A stretch of 64,000 nt of DNA, from contig NZ_CP049905.1 in the NCBI RefSeq assembly GCF_011305535.1, forward strand, positions 940,001-1,004,000, in the 5' to 3' direction. Below are positions 1 to 12,140 of the stretch, in pieces. The stretch comes from Diaphorobacter sp. HDW4B. GTDB taxonomy: Bacteria; Pseudomonadota; Gammaproteobacteria; Burkholderiales; Burkholderiaceae_C. Below the pieces are notes generated by a model. It did not search any database. It saw nothing but the letters and a program-made list of their open reading frames with translations, and was not told the DNA's origin. How positions within the stretch are numbered: position 1 is the first letter of the stretch; each line of letters begins with the position of its first letter. The position numbers and the translations under genes were made by a program.

Positions 1-716
<716 letters not shown>

Positions 717-731
717 CTAAAAAACCAAACG

Positions 732-1880
732 TCAGATAGCGCGCACGACCCAGCGGTCGGCTACCTGCACCAATTCGCGGTCACAGTGGAATTCATCCAC
801 TTCGCTCTCATGTCCCGGCAGGACGCAGACCACTGTCTCACCCTGCTGACGCAGGGCTGCAATGGCCAGCGCGACATCGCCATCGACACCCCAGGGCGCA
901 CGAATGGCAGCCTTGAGCGGCTTGGGAGCCACAGCGCTGACGAGTTGCTTGATGTCCAGACTGAAACCTGCTGCGGGACGGTTGCGACCAAACACCGCGC
1001 CGACTTCGTCGTAGCGACCGCCGCGCACCAGTGCATCGCTTGCACCCGGCACGTAGATCGCAAAGCGCGCGCCGCTGTAGTAGCTGTAACCACGGGCATG
1101 CGCCAGATCGAAAGTCACGCGGGCCGGGCTGATGCGCGCTGCCGTCGTGCGCAGGTCCTGAAGAACCGCCTTCACACCGGCAAAATGGCCCAGCGCCTTT
1201 TCGGCCTCGTCCAGCACCTTCACGTCGCCGTAAAGCTGCAGCAAAGTCTGGAGACCTTCACGGGATTGTTCGGGGAAGGACTTGGTCAGTTCCTTGAGCT
1301 CGCTGGCATCCTTGACGGCCAGTGCCGCATGGACATCGGCCAGCGTCGACAGACCCGCAGGCACACCCGCCAGCAGACTGCGCACGATGCGAACATCGGC
1401 CAAGTCCACGCTCGGGTTCTGCACTTCGGCCACGCGCAGGCATTCCAGCGCGAGCAACACGGATTCGATGTCGGCTTCGATACCCGCGTGACCGTAGATT
1501 TCCGCGCCGAACTGCAAAGGTTCGCGAGTGGCGTGGGGACGGTCCGGTAGCGCATGCAGCACGGGCCCGCAGTAGCACAGACGCGTGACGCCCTGACGGT
1601 TCAAAAGGTGAGCATCGATGCGGGCGACCTGCTGCGTGGTGTCGGCGCGCACGCCGAGCGAGCGACCCGAGAGCTGGTCGACGAGCTTGAACGTCTGCAA
1701 GTCCAGCGCCTCGCCCGTGCCCGTCAGCAACGATTCCAAATGCTCCAGCAACGGCGGCATTACCAGTTCATACCCGTAACTACGGGCTGTATCTAGCAAT
1801 CCACGGCGAAGTTCTTCAATGCGCCGAGCCTCTGAGGGCAATACATCGGCGATGTGATCCGGCAGGACCCAAGCAGACAT
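732..1880 (-). CDS. hisZ: ATP phosphoribosyltransferase regulatory subunit
   Basis: HisZ is a catalytically inactive paralogue of histidyl-tRNA synthetase that forms a hetero-octamer with short-form HisG and is needed for the first step of histidine biosynthesis. The 382-residue protein shows class II synthetase-like blocks: a motif-2-like FGAEIYG segment (about residues 128-134), ARGYSYYSG and RGGRYDE. It is distinct from the true hisS in this window (9409-10722), which has the full synthetase set. It sits between the yjeT-like gene and purA, a placement I recall from other Burkholderiales. Its presence implies that HisG in this organism is the short form. The ATG at 1880 has no strong ribosome-binding site but matches the family start. 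Confidence 0.93.
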   Translation of the reverse strand: MSAWVLPDHIADVLPSEARRIEELRRGLLDTARSYGYELVMPPLLEHLESLLTGTGEALDLQTFKLVDQLSGRSLGVRADTTQQVARIDAHLLNRQGVTRLCYCGPVLHALPDRPHATREPLQFGAEIYGHAGIEADIESVLLALECLRVAEVQNPSVDLADVRIVRSLLAGVPAGLSTLADVHAALAVKDASELKELTKSFPEQSREGLQTLLQLYGDVKVLDEAEKALGHFAGVKAVLQDLRTTAARISPARVTFDLAHARGYSYYSGARFAIYVPGASDALVRGGRYDEVGAVFGRNRPAAGFSLDIKQLVSAVAPKPLKAAIRAPWGVDGDVALAIAALRQQGETVVCVLPGHESEVDEFHCDRELVQVADRWVVRAI

Positions 1881-1955
1881 GAGAAATGGGGATGCTGTTA
1901 AAAGCGTGATTCTACCGGACTGCTTGAAATCAAGTAGCTCCGTACGGGTCTTCCA

Positions 1956-2144
1956 CTACACAAGCAGCAGAATGATGACACCCGCGATGATGGCCAGAAG
2001 GCCCAGAAAGCGAATCTGTCCATCACGCAACTGCGCGATCGCCGCCATGGCACGACACCAGTTGAGCGGGGACATCAAAGGCAACAAGCCCTCGAGAATC
2101 AGCACCAGAGCGGTGGCTGTCCAGAGGGCTTGCAACCAATCCAT
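1956..2144 (-). CDS. Small inner-membrane protein, DUF2065/YjeT-like
   Basis: A 62-residue protein with two predicted hydrophobic helices: about residues 7-27 (TATALVLILEGLLPLMSP) and 45-62 (FLGLLAIIAGVIILLLV). A polar loop containing WCRAMAAIAQ lies between them. This is the pattern of the DUF2065 family, E. coli YjeT, which lies between hflC and purA there as here. No biochemical role is established. It is 38 bases after hflC and 75 before hisZ, so it is probably co-transcribed. The small size and conserved position support a real gene. Confidence 0.85.
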   Translation of the reverse strand: MDWLQALWTATALVLILEGLLPLMSPLNWCRAMAAIAQLRDGQIRFLGLLAIIAGVIILLLV

Positions 2145-2182
2145 GACAAAGGAAAGTACTCAGGAATGGAGCCGAGGCTCCA

Positions 2183-3082
2183 TCACTTGCCGCTTCGAGC
2201 AGAGCCTGCAGGCGCGGTGAAGTTCTTGAAGAACTCGGAAGACGATGGATCAACCACCATCACGTCACCCTTCTTGCCGAAGCTCGCCTTGTAGGCATCG
2301 AGGCTGCGGTAGAACTGCGCGAACGAAGGATCGCGACCGAACGCTTCGGCGTAGACGCGAGCGGCCTGCGCATCGCCGTCACCCTTGAGCTTTTGCGCAT
2401 CGCGGTACGCATTGGCGACGATCACGTCACGCTGCTTGTCGGCATCGGCGCGGATCTTTTCGGCTTCGGCAGCGCCTGTCGAGCGCAGCTCGTTGGCCAC
2501 GCGCTGGCGTTCGGCTTCCATGCGACCGTAGACGGACGCAGTGATCGCTTCCACATAGTCAACGCGCGTGATGCGCACGTCCACGATGTCGATACCCCAG
2601 GGCTTGGAGCCGCGAACGGCTTCGAGCACTTCGCGCTTGACGTCGGCCATCAGCACTTCGCGCTTGGACGACAGCAGTTCGCGCACGGTGCGGCGGTTGA
2701 CTTCTTCCTGAAAGGAGTTGCGCACCACGCGGTTGAGTTGCATTGCCCCAGCGGCTTCGTCCGGACCCACGTTGCGGATGTACGCAGATGGATCGGAGAT
2801 GCGCCAGCGCACGTACCAGTCGATCACCACACGCTGCTTTTCGGCAGTGAGCATGGATTCGGTGTCGGTGCTGTCGAGTGTCAGCAGACGCTTGTCGATG
2901 TAGCGCACGTTCTGGAACGGCGGCGGCATCTTGAAGTTGAGACCCGGCTCGGTGATGACTTCCTTGATCTGACCCAAGGCATACACCACGCCGAACTGGC
3001 GTTGATCGACCACGAACAGCATGGAGCTGCCAAGTGCCAGGGCGATCAACAGAGAGGTGATCCAAAAACCAACTTTGTTCAC
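2183..3082 (-). CDS. hflC: HflC, SPFH-domain regulator of the FtsH protease
   Basis: HflC pairs with HflK in a large periplasmic-side complex around the membrane protease FtsH and modulates its access to membrane proteins. The 299-residue protein has an N-terminal membrane anchor (about residues 6-24), an SPFH/Band 7 domain starting at DQRQFGVVYALGQI, and a helical region rich in charged and Ala residues (EAEKIRADADKQRD). The start codon is GTG at 3082, preceded on the minus strand by an AGGGAGA ribosome-binding site about 8 bases away; no ATG in frame fits as well. It follows hflK by 15 bases. Length agrees with the family. Confidence 0.94.
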   Translation of the reverse strand: MNKVGFWITSLLIALALGSSMLFVVDQRQFGVVYALGQIKEVITEPGLNFKMPPPFQNVRYIDKRLLTLDSTDTESMLTAEKQRVVIDWYVRWRISDPSAYIRNVGPDEAAGAMQLNRVVRNSFQEEVNRRTVRELLSSKREVLMADVKREVLEAVRGSKPWGIDIVDVRITRVDYVEAITASVYGRMEAERQRVANELRSTGAAEAEKIRADADKQRDVIVANAYRDAQKLKGDGDAQAARVYAEAFGRDPSFAQFYRSLDAYKASFGKKGDVMVVDPSSSEFFKNFTAPAGSARSGK

Positions 3083-3097
3083 GACTTCATCTCCCTC

Positions 3098-4510
3098 TTA
3101 TCGCGCATCGCGCTCACGCGAACGATTGCTGTCGCGGGCACGTGGATCAACATTCGGCGCAGCGGCGCTGGTCGCAGCCGGTGCGGTTGCCGCAGCCGAC
3201 GAATCGACTGCAGTGGTGGCAGCATTGTTCGATGCCTGCGAGACGGATTGCATGATCTTGTCCAGCGGCAGATACAGCAGGTTCGAGCCCTTGCTCGACT
3301 CGACCACTACCTTGGTGGCGTTGGAGTAGATCTGCTGCATCGTGTCGACATACATGCGATCACGCGTGACTTGCGGAGCCTTCTGGTACTCGGTCAGCAC
3401 GGAGCTGAAACGTCCCGCATCACCCTGCGCGGTAGCCACGATCTTGGCGTTGTAAGCCTGCGCTTCTTCGGACAGACGCGAGGCGGAACCAGCCGCGCGC
3501 GGAATCACGTCGTTGGCATAGGCCTGCGCCAGATTCTGCAGACGCACGCGTTCTTGACCCGCCTTGAGCACATCGTCGAACGACGCCTGCACTTGCTCGG
3601 GAGGACGCACACCGCCCTGCTGCAGGTTGATGCCGACGATTTCGGCGCCGATCTTGTAGCGATCCAGAATGGTCTGCATCAGATCACGTACGCGCGGCGC
3701 AATCTGGTCGCGCTCGTCAGCCAGTGCCGAATCCATCTTCATCTTGCCGACCACTTCGCGCACCGCCGTCTCGGCCACTTGCACGATGGTGTTTTCAGGA
3801 TCGCGGCTCTCGAACAACCACGCACGTGCGTCGCTCAGACGGTATTGCACGGCGAACTTGATTTCGACGATGTTCTCGTCTTCCGTCAGCATGGCCGACT
3901 CGCGCAGACCCGTGCTCTTGATGACGGCATCACGCCCCACATCGGCAGAGCGAATGCGAGTCACGTAGACCAGCTCATGCTTCTGGATGGGGTATGGCAG
4001 ACGCCAGTTCAGACCCGCACCCACAGTCGACTTGTACTTGCCGAACTGGGTGATGACCGCTTGCTGACCTTCCTGCACGATGAACACGCCCGTGCCAAGC
4101 CAGATCACGGAAGCCACTGCAGCAATCACGCCGACGCCGATGCCAGCGCCCTTCATGCCGGGCTGGAAACCGCCGCCATTGCCGCCGTTGTTGTTGTTCG
4201 AGCCCTTGTTGCCACCACCGAACAGGCCCGAGAGTTTGCGATTCAGGTCTCGGAACATTTCATCCAGATCCGGTGGCTGGCCACCGCCACCACCATTGTT
4301 GTTGCCCTGGCCGCGCTGACGACCATCGGGAGGCTGTTGACCGTTGTTCTGCGGCGGACGTGGTTGCTGGTTGTTGTCCTGCTGCGGTGACGAGCCGCCG
4401 CCTTCGGACTTGTCGTCACCACGCCCCCAGCGAGGGTCATTCAGGTTGAACATCCCGCGTATGCGCTGGGGCAACGTGGCCCAACGAAATGCGATGTTGT
4501 CAGAGTTCAT
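3098..4510 (-). CDS. hflK: HflK, SPFH-domain partner of HflC
   Basis: HflK is the second subunit of the HflKC complex that surrounds FtsH. I start it at the ATG at 4510 (MNSDNIAFRW, 470 residues) because an AGAGAA site lies just upstream; a longer reading begins 17 codons earlier, directly against the hflX stop. Residues about 31-120 are a low-complexity stretch rich in Gly, Asn, Gln and Pro. One membrane helix follows (about 122-142) and then the SPFH domain (QEGQQAVITQFGKY). A short Ala-rich tail ends in SNRSRERDAR. The N-terminal disordered segment is cytoplasmic and longer than I recall for E. coli HflK. It lies between hflX and hflC in one operon. Confidence 0.94.
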   Translation of the reverse strand: MNSDNIAFRWATLPQRIRGMFNLNDPRWGRGDDKSEGGGSSPQQDNNQQPRPPQNNGQQPPDGRQRGQGNNNGGGGGQPPDLDEMFRDLNRKLSGLFGGGNKGSNNNNGGNGGGFQPGMKGAGIGVGVIAAVASVIWLGTGVFIVQEGQQAVITQFGKYKSTVGAGLNWRLPYPIQKHELVYVTRIRSADVGRDAVIKSTGLRESAMLTEDENIVEIKFAVQYRLSDARAWLFESRDPENTIVQVAETAVREVVGKMKMDSALADERDQIAPRVRDLMQTILDRYKIGAEIVGINLQQGGVRPPEQVQASFDDVLKAGQERVRLQNLAQAYANDVIPRAAGSASRLSEEAQAYNAKIVATAQGDAGRFSSVLTEYQKAPQVTRDRMYVDTMQQIYSNATKVVVESSKGSNLLYLPLDKIMQSVSQASNNAATTAVDSSAAATAPAATSAAAPNVDPRARDSNRSRERDAR

Positions 4511-4561
4511 GCCAGGTTCTCTTGTTCTCTTAGACGCTTTGATAGGAAGGTATTGTGCCAA

Positions 4562-5743
4562 TCAATGCTCTTCGGACTGAAATTCAGCAGCAGGCTCAGG
4601 GGACATCGACTGCCTGCGCGCGGCCAAAGCAGCCTGAACCAGCTCCTCACGCAGCGCCGCCAGGCCCTCGCCCTTTTGCGCACTCAGGAAGACGCGCGGC
4701 ATGCGGCGGCCTTCGAGTTCGTACTCGTCACGCATCTGGCTGGGCACTTGCTCGGGCGGGATCGCATCGAGCTTGTTGAACACCAGCACCTGCGGAATGT
4801 CCTCCGCACCGATTTCGGCCAGCACGCGCTGCACCTGCTCGATCTGCTCGGGAAAATGCGGGTTCGACGCATCGACCACATGCAGCAGCAGATCGGCCTC
4901 GACCGCTTCCTGCAAGGTGGCCTGGAAGGCATCGACCAATCCGTGAGGCAAATCGCGGATGAATCCGACGGTGTCTGAGATGGAAATCGATCCGACCTCG
5001 TCGCCCAGATACATCTGGCGCGTGGTCGTGTCCAGCGTCGCGAACAACTGGTCGGCCGCATAGGCGCGCGCCTTGACCAGCGCATTGAACAGCGTGGACT
5101 TGCCCGCGTTGGTGTAGCCGACCAAGGACGTGCTGAACACCTCGCGGCGTTCGCGCTGGCGGCGTTGCGTGTTGCGCTGCTTCTTGACCTTGACCAGCCG
5201 ATCCTTGGTGCGCTTGATCGCATCGTTGATCATCCGGCGATCCAGCTCGATCTGCGTTTCACCCGGACCACCGCGCGCACCGATACCGCCGCGCTGACGC
5301 TCCAAGTGAGACCAGCGGCGCACGAGTCGGGTGGCGATGTATTGCAGGCGCGCCAGCTCGATCTGCAACTTGCCTTCATGGCTGCGTGCACGCTGGGCGA
5401 AGATTTCGAGAATCAGCAGCGTCCGGTCGTTGACCGGCAAGCCGAGCGCGCGCTCGAGATTGCGCTGCTGAGCAGGGCTCAGCGCCTGATCGAACAGGAT
5501 TTCCTTGGCGCCATAGGTCTGGGCCAGCAGGCGAATTTCTTCGGCCTTGCCCGAACCCACGAAAAGCGCCGCATCGGGCGCCTTGCGCTTGCAGGTCAGG
5601 CGGGCGACCGGTTTCAGGCCCGCAGTTTCGGCCAGAAGGCCGAGTTCTTCGAGCTCCCCATCGAAATGGGGTGCTCCAAAATCGACCCCGACCAGGATGA
5701 CCGGGGCATTGCCTTGCACAGGGACTTCTTCTTCAACGCTCAA
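4562..5743 (-). CDS. hflX: GTPase HflX
   Basis: HflX is a ribosome-associated GTPase that splits or rescues stalled 70S ribosomes, particularly after heat stress. The 393-residue protein has the N-terminal HflX domain (DFGAPHFDGELEELGLL), a linker with RGGIGARGGPGETQIELDRR, and a G domain with G1 VGYTNAGKSTL (about residue 210), G3 DTVGF and G4 NKLD. The start appears to be TTG at 5743 (TTG AGC GTT), with AGAAGG about 9 bases upstream; no ATG fits. It is 68 bases after hfq and overlaps no neighbour. Gene order hfq-hflX-hflK-hflC is the same as in E. coli. Confidence 0.95.
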   Translation of the reverse strand: MSVEEEVPVQGNAPVILVGVDFGAPHFDGELEELGLLAETAGLKPVARLTCKRKAPDAALFVGSGKAEEIRLLAQTYGAKEILFDQALSPAQQRNLERALGLPVNDRTLLILEIFAQRARSHEGKLQIELARLQYIATRLVRRWSHLERQRGGIGARGGPGETQIELDRRMINDAIKRTKDRLVKVKKQRNTQRRQRERREVFSTSLVGYTNAGKSTLFNALVKARAYAADQLFATLDTTTRQMYLGDEVGSISISDTVGFIRDLPHGLVDAFQATLQEAVEADLLLHVVDASNPHFPEQIEQVQRVLAEIGAEDIPQVLVFNKLDAIPPEQVPSQMRDEYELEGRRMPRVFLSAQKGEGLAALREELVQAALAARRQSMSPEPAAEFQSEEH

Positions 5744-5811
5744 AGTCTAGAGCCTTCTATAGAAACTCACGACCCGACGGTCGAAGAGTGACCGCCATGC
5801 AGATGGCGGCT

Positions 5812-6063
5812 TTACTGGTTGGTTTCAGCGTCAGCGTTGTCGGCTGTGGAGAAATTCACAGCGCGGCCCGGGACGATGGTGGAAATGGCGTGCTTGTAGA
5901 CCATCTGAGTCACTGTGTTGCGCAGCAGCACGACATATTGGTCGAATGACTCGATCTGGCCTTGCAGCTTGATACCGTTGACCAGATAGATCGAAACGGG
6001 CACATGCTCGCGACGCAGTGCATTCAGAAAGGGATCTTGCAGAAGTTGGCCTTTATTGCTCAC
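5812..6063 (-). CDS. hfq: RNA chaperone Hfq
   Basis: Hfq forms a hexameric ring that promotes pairing of small RNAs with mRNAs. The 83-residue protein has the Sm1 region ([20 protein letters not shown]), the Gln at the proximal RNA site ([15 protein letters not shown]) and the Sm2 YKHAIS motif. It has only a short C-terminal tail (about 15 residues, ending DADAETNQ), as in other betaproteobacteria and unlike the longer E. coli tail. The start is GTG at 6063 with a GGAG site 7 bases upstream. It lies between der and hflX, 116 bases after der. Confidence 0.97.
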   Translation of the reverse strand: MSNKGQLLQDPFLNALRREHVPVSIYLVNGIKLQGQIESFDQYVVLLRNTVTQMVYKHAISTIVPGRAVNFSTADNADAETNQ

Positions 6064-6179
6064 GATATTCTCCGTGTTCTCAGAGCGTTGTTGTAAACCG
6101 ACACCTTACCACAGCGCCCCAGCCCCACACTAGGCAAGGGCTTGAACGGTTGTTGTTTTGGTGCTAGTGCCTCAAAAAT

Positions 6180-7514
6180 TTATTTATCGGCGTAGGGATT
6201 ATGTGAGGTCTTCATCTCGATTCGCAAGGGGGTGCCCACGAGATTGAATTCCTTGCGGAAACGTGTTTCGAGAAAGCGCTTGTACGCATCCGTCACGTGT
6301 TCGAGCGAATTGCCGTGGATCACGATCACTGGCGGATTCATGCCACCCTGGTGGGCGTAACGCATCTTCGGGCGATACATGCCGGACTTCTTCGGCGTCT
6401 GGAACTGCACGGCTTCGAGCAGCAGGCGCGTGAGCACCGGCGTCGGCATCTTGCAGGTCGCCGCCTTGTAGGCTTGCAGAATCGAAGTCCACAGCGGGCC
6501 GATGCCCTGACGCTTGATCGCCGAAATGAAGTGCATCGGCGCGAACTTCAGGAACGACAGGCGCGTCTCGATGGAGCGCTCCAGCAACTGGCGCTGGTAG
6601 TCATCCACCGCATCCCACTTGTTCACCGCGATCACGACCGAACGGCCGCTTTCCAGAATGTAGCCCGCGATGTGCGCGTCCTGATCGGTCACGCCCTGCG
6701 TGGCGTCGAGCAGCAGCAGCACGACGTGGGCATCTTCAATGGCTTGCAGCGTCTTGACCACCGAGAACTTCTCGATCGCCTCGAACACCTTGCCCTTGCG
6801 GCGCAGACCGGCCGTGTCGATCAGCTCGAAGCGTTGACCCAGGCGCTCGAAAGGCACCGAGATCGCATCGCGCGTCGTGCCGGGCATGTCGAACGCAACA
6901 AGGCGCTCTTCACCCAGCCAGGTGTTGATCAACGTGGACTTGCCCACATTCGGGCGACCGGCGACCGCCAGGCGAATGACACCCTTGTCAGCATCATCGG
7001 CGTCCTCATCGGGATCCGGCAGATTGAGTTGCCCGAGTGCGTGCTCGACCAACGGACGAACGCCCTGCCCGTGCGCTGCAGAAATCGGATAGACCTCGCC
7101 CAGACCGAGTTCATAGAACTCGGCCATGTGCATGGTGTCCTTCATGCCTTCCGCCTTGTTGCCCACCAGCAGCGCTGGCTTGCCGAGGCGGCGCAGGTAT
7201 TTGGCGATCTCGTGGTCCTGAGCCGAAAGGCCGGCGCGCACGTCGACCACAAAAATGACGACATCGGCCTCGGCAACCGCTTGCTGCGTCTGCTTGGCCA
7301 TTTCGCGGAAGATGCCCGAGGAGGCATCTGGCTCGAAGCCGCCGGTGTCGATCACGATGTACTCGTACTTGCCCTGGCGGCCATTTCCGTAATGCCGGTC
7401 ACGCGTCAATCCCGCAAAGTCGGCAACGATGGCGTCGCGCGACTTCGTCATTCGATTGAACAAGGTGGACTTGCCCACATTGGGGCGTCCGACCAAAGCT
7501 ATAACTGGCTTCAT
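6180..7514 (-). CDS. der: Ribosome-assembly GTPase Der (EngA)
   Basis: Der has two tandem GTPase domains and a KH-like C-terminal domain, and acts in 50S subunit maturation. The first domain has [12 protein letters not shown] at about residues 8-19, DTGG and a G4 of the form NKAE. The second has [12 protein letters not shown] near residue 183, [10 protein letters not shown] and NKWD. The KH-like domain runs from about 360 to the end. The 444-residue length is normal. It follows bamB by 12 bases, as part of the hisS-yfgM-bamB-der arrangement known from E. coli, and precedes hfq. Confidence 0.97.
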   Translation of the reverse strand: MKPVIALVGRPNVGKSTLFNRMTKSRDAIVADFAGLTRDRHYGNGRQGKYEYIVIDTGGFEPDASSGIFREMAKQTQQAVAEADVVIFVVDVRAGLSAQDHEIAKYLRRLGKPALLVGNKAEGMKDTMHMAEFYELGLGEVYPISAAHGQGVRPLVEHALGQLNLPDPDEDADDADKGVIRLAVAGRPNVGKSTLINTWLGEERLVAFDMPGTTRDAISVPFERLGQRFELIDTAGLRRKGKVFEAIEKFSVVKTLQAIEDAHVVLLLLDATQGVTDQDAHIAGYILESGRSVVIAVNKWDAVDDYQRQLLERSIETRLSFLKFAPMHFISAIKRQGIGPLWTSILQAYKAATCKMPTPVLTRLLLEAVQFQTPKKSGMYRPKMRYAHQGGMNPPVIVIHGNSLEHVTDAYKRFLETRFRKEFNLVGTPLRIEMKTSHNPYADK

Positions 7515-7526
7515 GTTGTGTTTTGA

Positions 7527-8678
7527 TTATTGCGGCCTGAAGCCGTAGATTCCACCGTCGCGGGTGACCACGACGAGCGTGTCAGCCGCAGCCACAGGGG
7601 CAGTGGCGACACCGGATTTGTCCGTCGACAGACGGTTGAGCGGAGCGGCATCTTCGCGCGAGAGCATGTGCACATCGCCGTTGGACTCGCCGATCACCAC
7701 GGAGCGGCCGAGCACCAGCGGTGCCGTCAGATTGCGGTAACGCAGGCGGTTGCTGCTCCAGACCTTGGCGCCATCGGCACGCTTCCATGCGATGACCGTG
7801 CCGTTGCTTTCAACGCCGTAGATCGCATTGTCGTCACCATCGATGCCCTCGTTGCCAGCCGCAGTCTGCGACCAGACCACGCCACCGCGTTCGACATCGA
7901 CGCAACCCACGGATGTCTGGAAGGCGCGCGCGCAGATGTTGTCGCCGATGCGGCTGGTGCGACCGGCGATTTCCACCAGACGCTCGACATCGTTCGTGCC
8001 GCGCGGGCTCGCCAAAGGCGCTTCCCAGCGGATCGAGCCGTTGTCGGGATTGAAGCCCACAAGGCGACCACCCAGACCCGTGACCAGCGTGTTGCCCATG
8101 GCCATCAGCACGCCCTGCTGACGCAGAACCAGTGCCTCGCCCGGACGTTGCTGCACCCACAGACGCTGGCCGGAGGCCGCGTCGTAGGCGTAGACCGAGC
8201 GGTCAGCCGCCAGCACGAAAATGCGGTTGCCAGCCACCAGCGGTGCCGTGAAGACCTGAATCGGAAGCTGCTTGCGCCACAGTTGCTTGCCACCTTCGAC
8301 GGCGATCAACTCGTTGCTCTTGCTGACCACCGCGCTCCAGCGACCATCGCTGCCCACGCCTGCAGACAGCGGTGTCGCCAGACTCACGCGCCATGCGACT
8401 GCGCCCGTGCGGGCGTTGAGCGCCAGCACTTCGCCCGCGTCGGACGCCACGGTGACCGTATCGCCGTTGACGCGCGGCTCCAGCACAATGCCTTCGACCT
8501 TGCCCATGCTGGCCTTCCAGGCCTGCGAGACCGGGAGCACCGGCACGTTCGGGCCAAGCTCCATCGGCTTCGGGGCAGACTTGCTGCTGAACAGCGAACA
8601 GCCACTCAGCGCCAAAGCGCTCGCCAATACGCCTGCCGTGAAGACACCGCGCGACTTGCTAGAGAACCTCATTTTCAC
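7527..8678 (-). CDS. bamB: Outer membrane assembly lipoprotein BamB
   Basis: BamB is an eight-bladed beta-propeller lipoprotein of the BAM complex, which inserts beta-barrel proteins in the outer membrane. The N-terminus has a lipoprotein signal with lipobox ALSGC (Cys about residue 27). Repeated propeller-blade elements follow, for example GEVLALNARTGAVAW, YAYDAASGQRLW and LVGFNPDNGSIRW. The start is GTG at 8678, which overlaps the TGA stop of the upstream gene (GTGA) and has GGGGAG six bases before it. An ATG two codons later is the alternative. The overlap implies translational coupling with the YfgM-like gene. 383 residues fits the family. Confidence 0.94.
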   Translation of the reverse strand: MKMRFSSKSRGVFTAGVLASALALSGCSLFSSKSAPKPMELGPNVPVLPVSQAWKASMGKVEGIVLEPRVNGDTVTVASDAGEVLALNARTGAVAWRVSLATPLSAGVGSDGRWSAVVSKSNELIAVEGGKQLWRKQLPIQVFTAPLVAGNRIFVLAADRSVYAYDAASGQRLWVQQRPGEALVLRQQGVLMAMGNTLVTGLGGRLVGFNPDNGSIRWEAPLASPRGTNDVERLVEIAGRTSRIGDNICARAFQTSVGCVDVERGGVVWSQTAAGNEGIDGDDNAIYGVESNGTVIAWKRADGAKVWSSNRLRYRNLTAPLVLGRSVVIGESNGDVHMLSREDAAPLNRLSTDKSGVATAPVAAADTLVVVTRDGGIYGFRPQ

Positions 8679-9352
8679 TGACTACTCCCCGTTGTTTGAG
8701 CCGCGGCGACCTGCACCTTCGCGCCCAGCGAATTGAGCTTGGCTTCGATCACGCGGCGATAGCTGGAGCGTGAGTCGAGTTTGGCATGCGCCTCTTGATA
8801 TGCCGCAACGGCCGCCTTGGCATCGCCGCTCAGCGCCAGCACATCGCCCTTGCGATCGGCAAAAGAGGCGGCGAATTCAGGTGGCACATTGCCCTCGAGC
8901 TGCTTGAGCGCTTCAGGATACGCCTTCTGCTCGATCAGCAACGACGCCAGACGCAGGCGCCCCAGCGACTTCTGACCGTCGAACTTGGCATCCTTGGCCA
9001 CCCATTCGAGCACCGCCTTGGCACCATCCAGATTGTTCGCATCCATCATCACCTTGGCAGCAGCCAGACCGGCTTGTCCCGCCTGAGCCGTGCCGGGATA
9101 GCGGGCCTTCATGTCGTCGAAGGCGCGCTGCACGCGCTGTGCGTCGTTGGCTGCCGCAGCCGAGTCCACTTCGTCGAACAGGATGGCGGCCTGCATGCCC
9201 TGGCGGTTCTGCCAGTAGTTGTAGCCGTTGTACGCGGCAAAGCCGCCACATACCACCACCACCGCGGCCGTGATCAGCGTGCCCCACTGTTTCCAGAAGT
9301 GCTTGAGCTGGTCGATCTGTTCCTGTTCTTCGAGGTCAAAATGATTGGCCAT
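8675..9352 (-). CDS. YfgM-like TPR membrane protein (DUF2133)
   Basis: A 225-residue protein with an acidic N-terminus (DLEEQEQIDQLKHFW), one membrane helix at about residues 26-46, and a periplasmic TPR-like alpha-helical domain. This is the architecture of E. coli YfgM, an ancillary SecYEG/PpiD-associated chaperone. It lies between hisS and bamB exactly as yfgM does in E. coli. Its stop overlaps the bamB GTG start. Family assignment rests on the N-terminus, domain layout and synteny; the exact function in this species is inferred. Confidence 0.88.
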   Translation of the reverse strand: MANHFDLEEQEQIDQLKHFWKQWGTLITAAVVVVCGGFAAYNGYNYWQNRQGMQAAILFDEVDSAAAANDAQRVQRAFDDMKARYPGTAQAGQAGLAAAKVMMDANNLDGAKAVLEWVAKDAKFDGQKSLGRLRLASLLIEQKAYPEALKQLEGNVPPEFAASFADRKGDVLALSGDAKAAVAAYQEAHAKLDSRSSYRRVIEAKLNSLGAKVQVAAAQTTGSSQ

Positions 9353-9408
9353 GATGATGTGTTCCGCTGCTTGTGTGACTGCTTCTGATACTACTTAACC
9401 GAGACGGC

Positions 9409-10722
9409 TCAACCGGCGACCCGGAGCGTTGCCGCCCACTGGTCGATCGACGCGAGCTGCTGCTCCACCTGCTGGCCGTCGCCATCGCGCAGTGACTTGA
9501 CGGTCACCGCGCCGCGCGCCATTTCGTCCGCGCCGAAGATCAGGCCAAAGCGAGCACCGCTGGCGTCGGCCTTCTTGAACTGCGACTTCATGCTGCCCAT
9601 GCCCTCGCCTGCCGTGGTGGGAGTATGCATCTGCACACTCACGCCAGCCACGCGCAGCGTCTGCAGCGCAGCCATCACGGTTGGCAAAGTGCCCGCGTCG
9701 GGAACGATGGCATAGGCATCCGGCACCAGATCGGGAGTCGACTGTTCCTGCTCCTTGAGCAGCTCCAGCACACGCTCCACACCCAGCGCCCAACCAACGG
9801 CAGGAGCGGGCTTGCCGCCGACCTGCTCGATCAGGTAGTCGTAGCGACCGCCGCCGCAGATCGTGCCCTGCGAGCCGAGCTGTGTCGTGACGAACTCGAA
9901 CACCGTGAGGTTGTAGTAGTCCATACCGCGCACCAGACGCGTGTTCAGGGTCCACTTCACGCCGTTGGCGTCCAGAATGGCCTTCACCGCGTCGAAATGC
10001 TTGAGCGAGGCTTCGCCGAGGAAATCGAACAGGCGCGGCGCGGCGTTCACCAGATCCTGCATGGCAGGATTCTTGGTGTCCAGAATGCGCAGCGGGTTGC
10101 TGTACAGGCGGCGACGCGCGTCTTCATCGAGCTGGTCGACGTTCTTTTCGAGGTATTCGATCAGCGCCGCGCGATGCGCCTTGCGCTCTTCGGGCTGGCC
10201 AAGACTGTTGAGCTGCAGCTCGACGTTCTGCAGACCGATTTCCTGCCACAGGCTGTGGGCCAGCAGAATCAGCTCGGCATCGACTTCCGCACCGGGAAAG
10301 CCCAGCGCCTCGGCACCGATCTGATGGAACTGGCGATAGCGGCCACGCTGCGGCTTCTCGCGGCGGAACATCGGGCCCATATAGTACAGGCGCTTGCCGC
10401 CTTCATAGAGCATGTTGTGCTCGACCACGGCGCGCACCAGACCTGCAGTGCCTTCGGGGCGCAGCGTCAGGTGCTCGGCCTGCCCATGCTTGTCGGCACG
10501 GTCTTCAAAGGAGTACATCTCCTTTTCGACGATATCGGTCACCTCGCCGAGGCCGCGCACAAACAGCGCCGTCGACTCCACGATGGGCAGGCGCGTATTG
10601 CGGTACGCAAAGCGTGCCATCAGGTTGCGAACCTTGTCTTCCAGCCACTCCCACTTTGCGGATTCGGAAGGGAGAATGTCGTTCATTCCCTTGATGGCCA
10701 CCAATTTCTGAGTCTTGCTCAA
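9409..10722 (-). CDS. hisS: Histidyl-tRNA synthetase
   Basis: HisS charges tRNA-His. It shows the class II motifs: motif 1 region beginning [11 protein letters not shown], motif 2 ([21 protein letters not shown]), the HisA block [15 protein letters not shown] and the glycine-rich motif 3 segment GGGRYDYL. I place the start at TTG 10722 ([12 protein letters not shown]), giving 437 residues, because an AAAGG site lies 8 bases upstream and the usual family N-terminus begins there. The nearest upstream ATG would add 43 residues with no family counterpart. It lies 147 bases after ispG and 56 before the yfgM-like gene. Confidence 0.95.
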   Translation of the reverse strand: MSKTQKLVAIKGMNDILPSESAKWEWLEDKVRNLMARFAYRNTRLPIVESTALFVRGLGEVTDIVEKEMYSFEDRADKHGQAEHLTLRPEGTAGLVRAVVEHNMLYEGGKRLYYMGPMFRREKPQRGRYRQFHQIGAEALGFPGAEVDAELILLAHSLWQEIGLQNVELQLNSLGQPEERKAHRAALIEYLEKNVDQLDEDARRRLYSNPLRILDTKNPAMQDLVNAAPRLFDFLGEASLKHFDAVKAILDANGVKWTLNTRLVRGMDYYNLTVFEFVTTQLGSQGTICGGGRYDYLIEQVGGKPAPAVGWALGVERVLELLKEQEQSTPDLVPDAYAIVPDAGTLPTVMAALQTLRVAGVSVQMHTPTTAGEGMGSMKSQFKKADASGARFGLIFGADEMARGAVTVKSLRDGDGQQVEQQLASIDQWAATLRVAG

Positions 10723-10814
10723 CTGAAATACCTTTTGTTGTCTGCAGCGCGTTCGAAAGGATGCCGCGCCTTGTTCATTCTGCGGAAAGATGGGATTTTC
10801 GCCTGAATGCGAAA

Positions 10815-10836
10815 GGGCACCCCAAAAGCAGTGCCC
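10815..10836 (-). terminator. Candidate hairpin between ispG and hisS
   Basis: Arms GGGCAC (10815-10820) and GTGCCC (10831-10836) flank a 10-base loop. On the minus strand the second arm is followed by TTTCGC. A neighbouring short stem (TTTCGC/GCGAAA) overlaps this run. The 147-base gap could therefore hold an attenuator or weak terminator. The U-tract is short, so this is tentative. Confidence 0.3.
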
Positions 10837-10869
10837 GATCCCGTCAATCAAATGCTTTCTTTACACGAC

Positions 10870-12138
<1,269 letters not shown>

Positions 12139-12140
12139 TT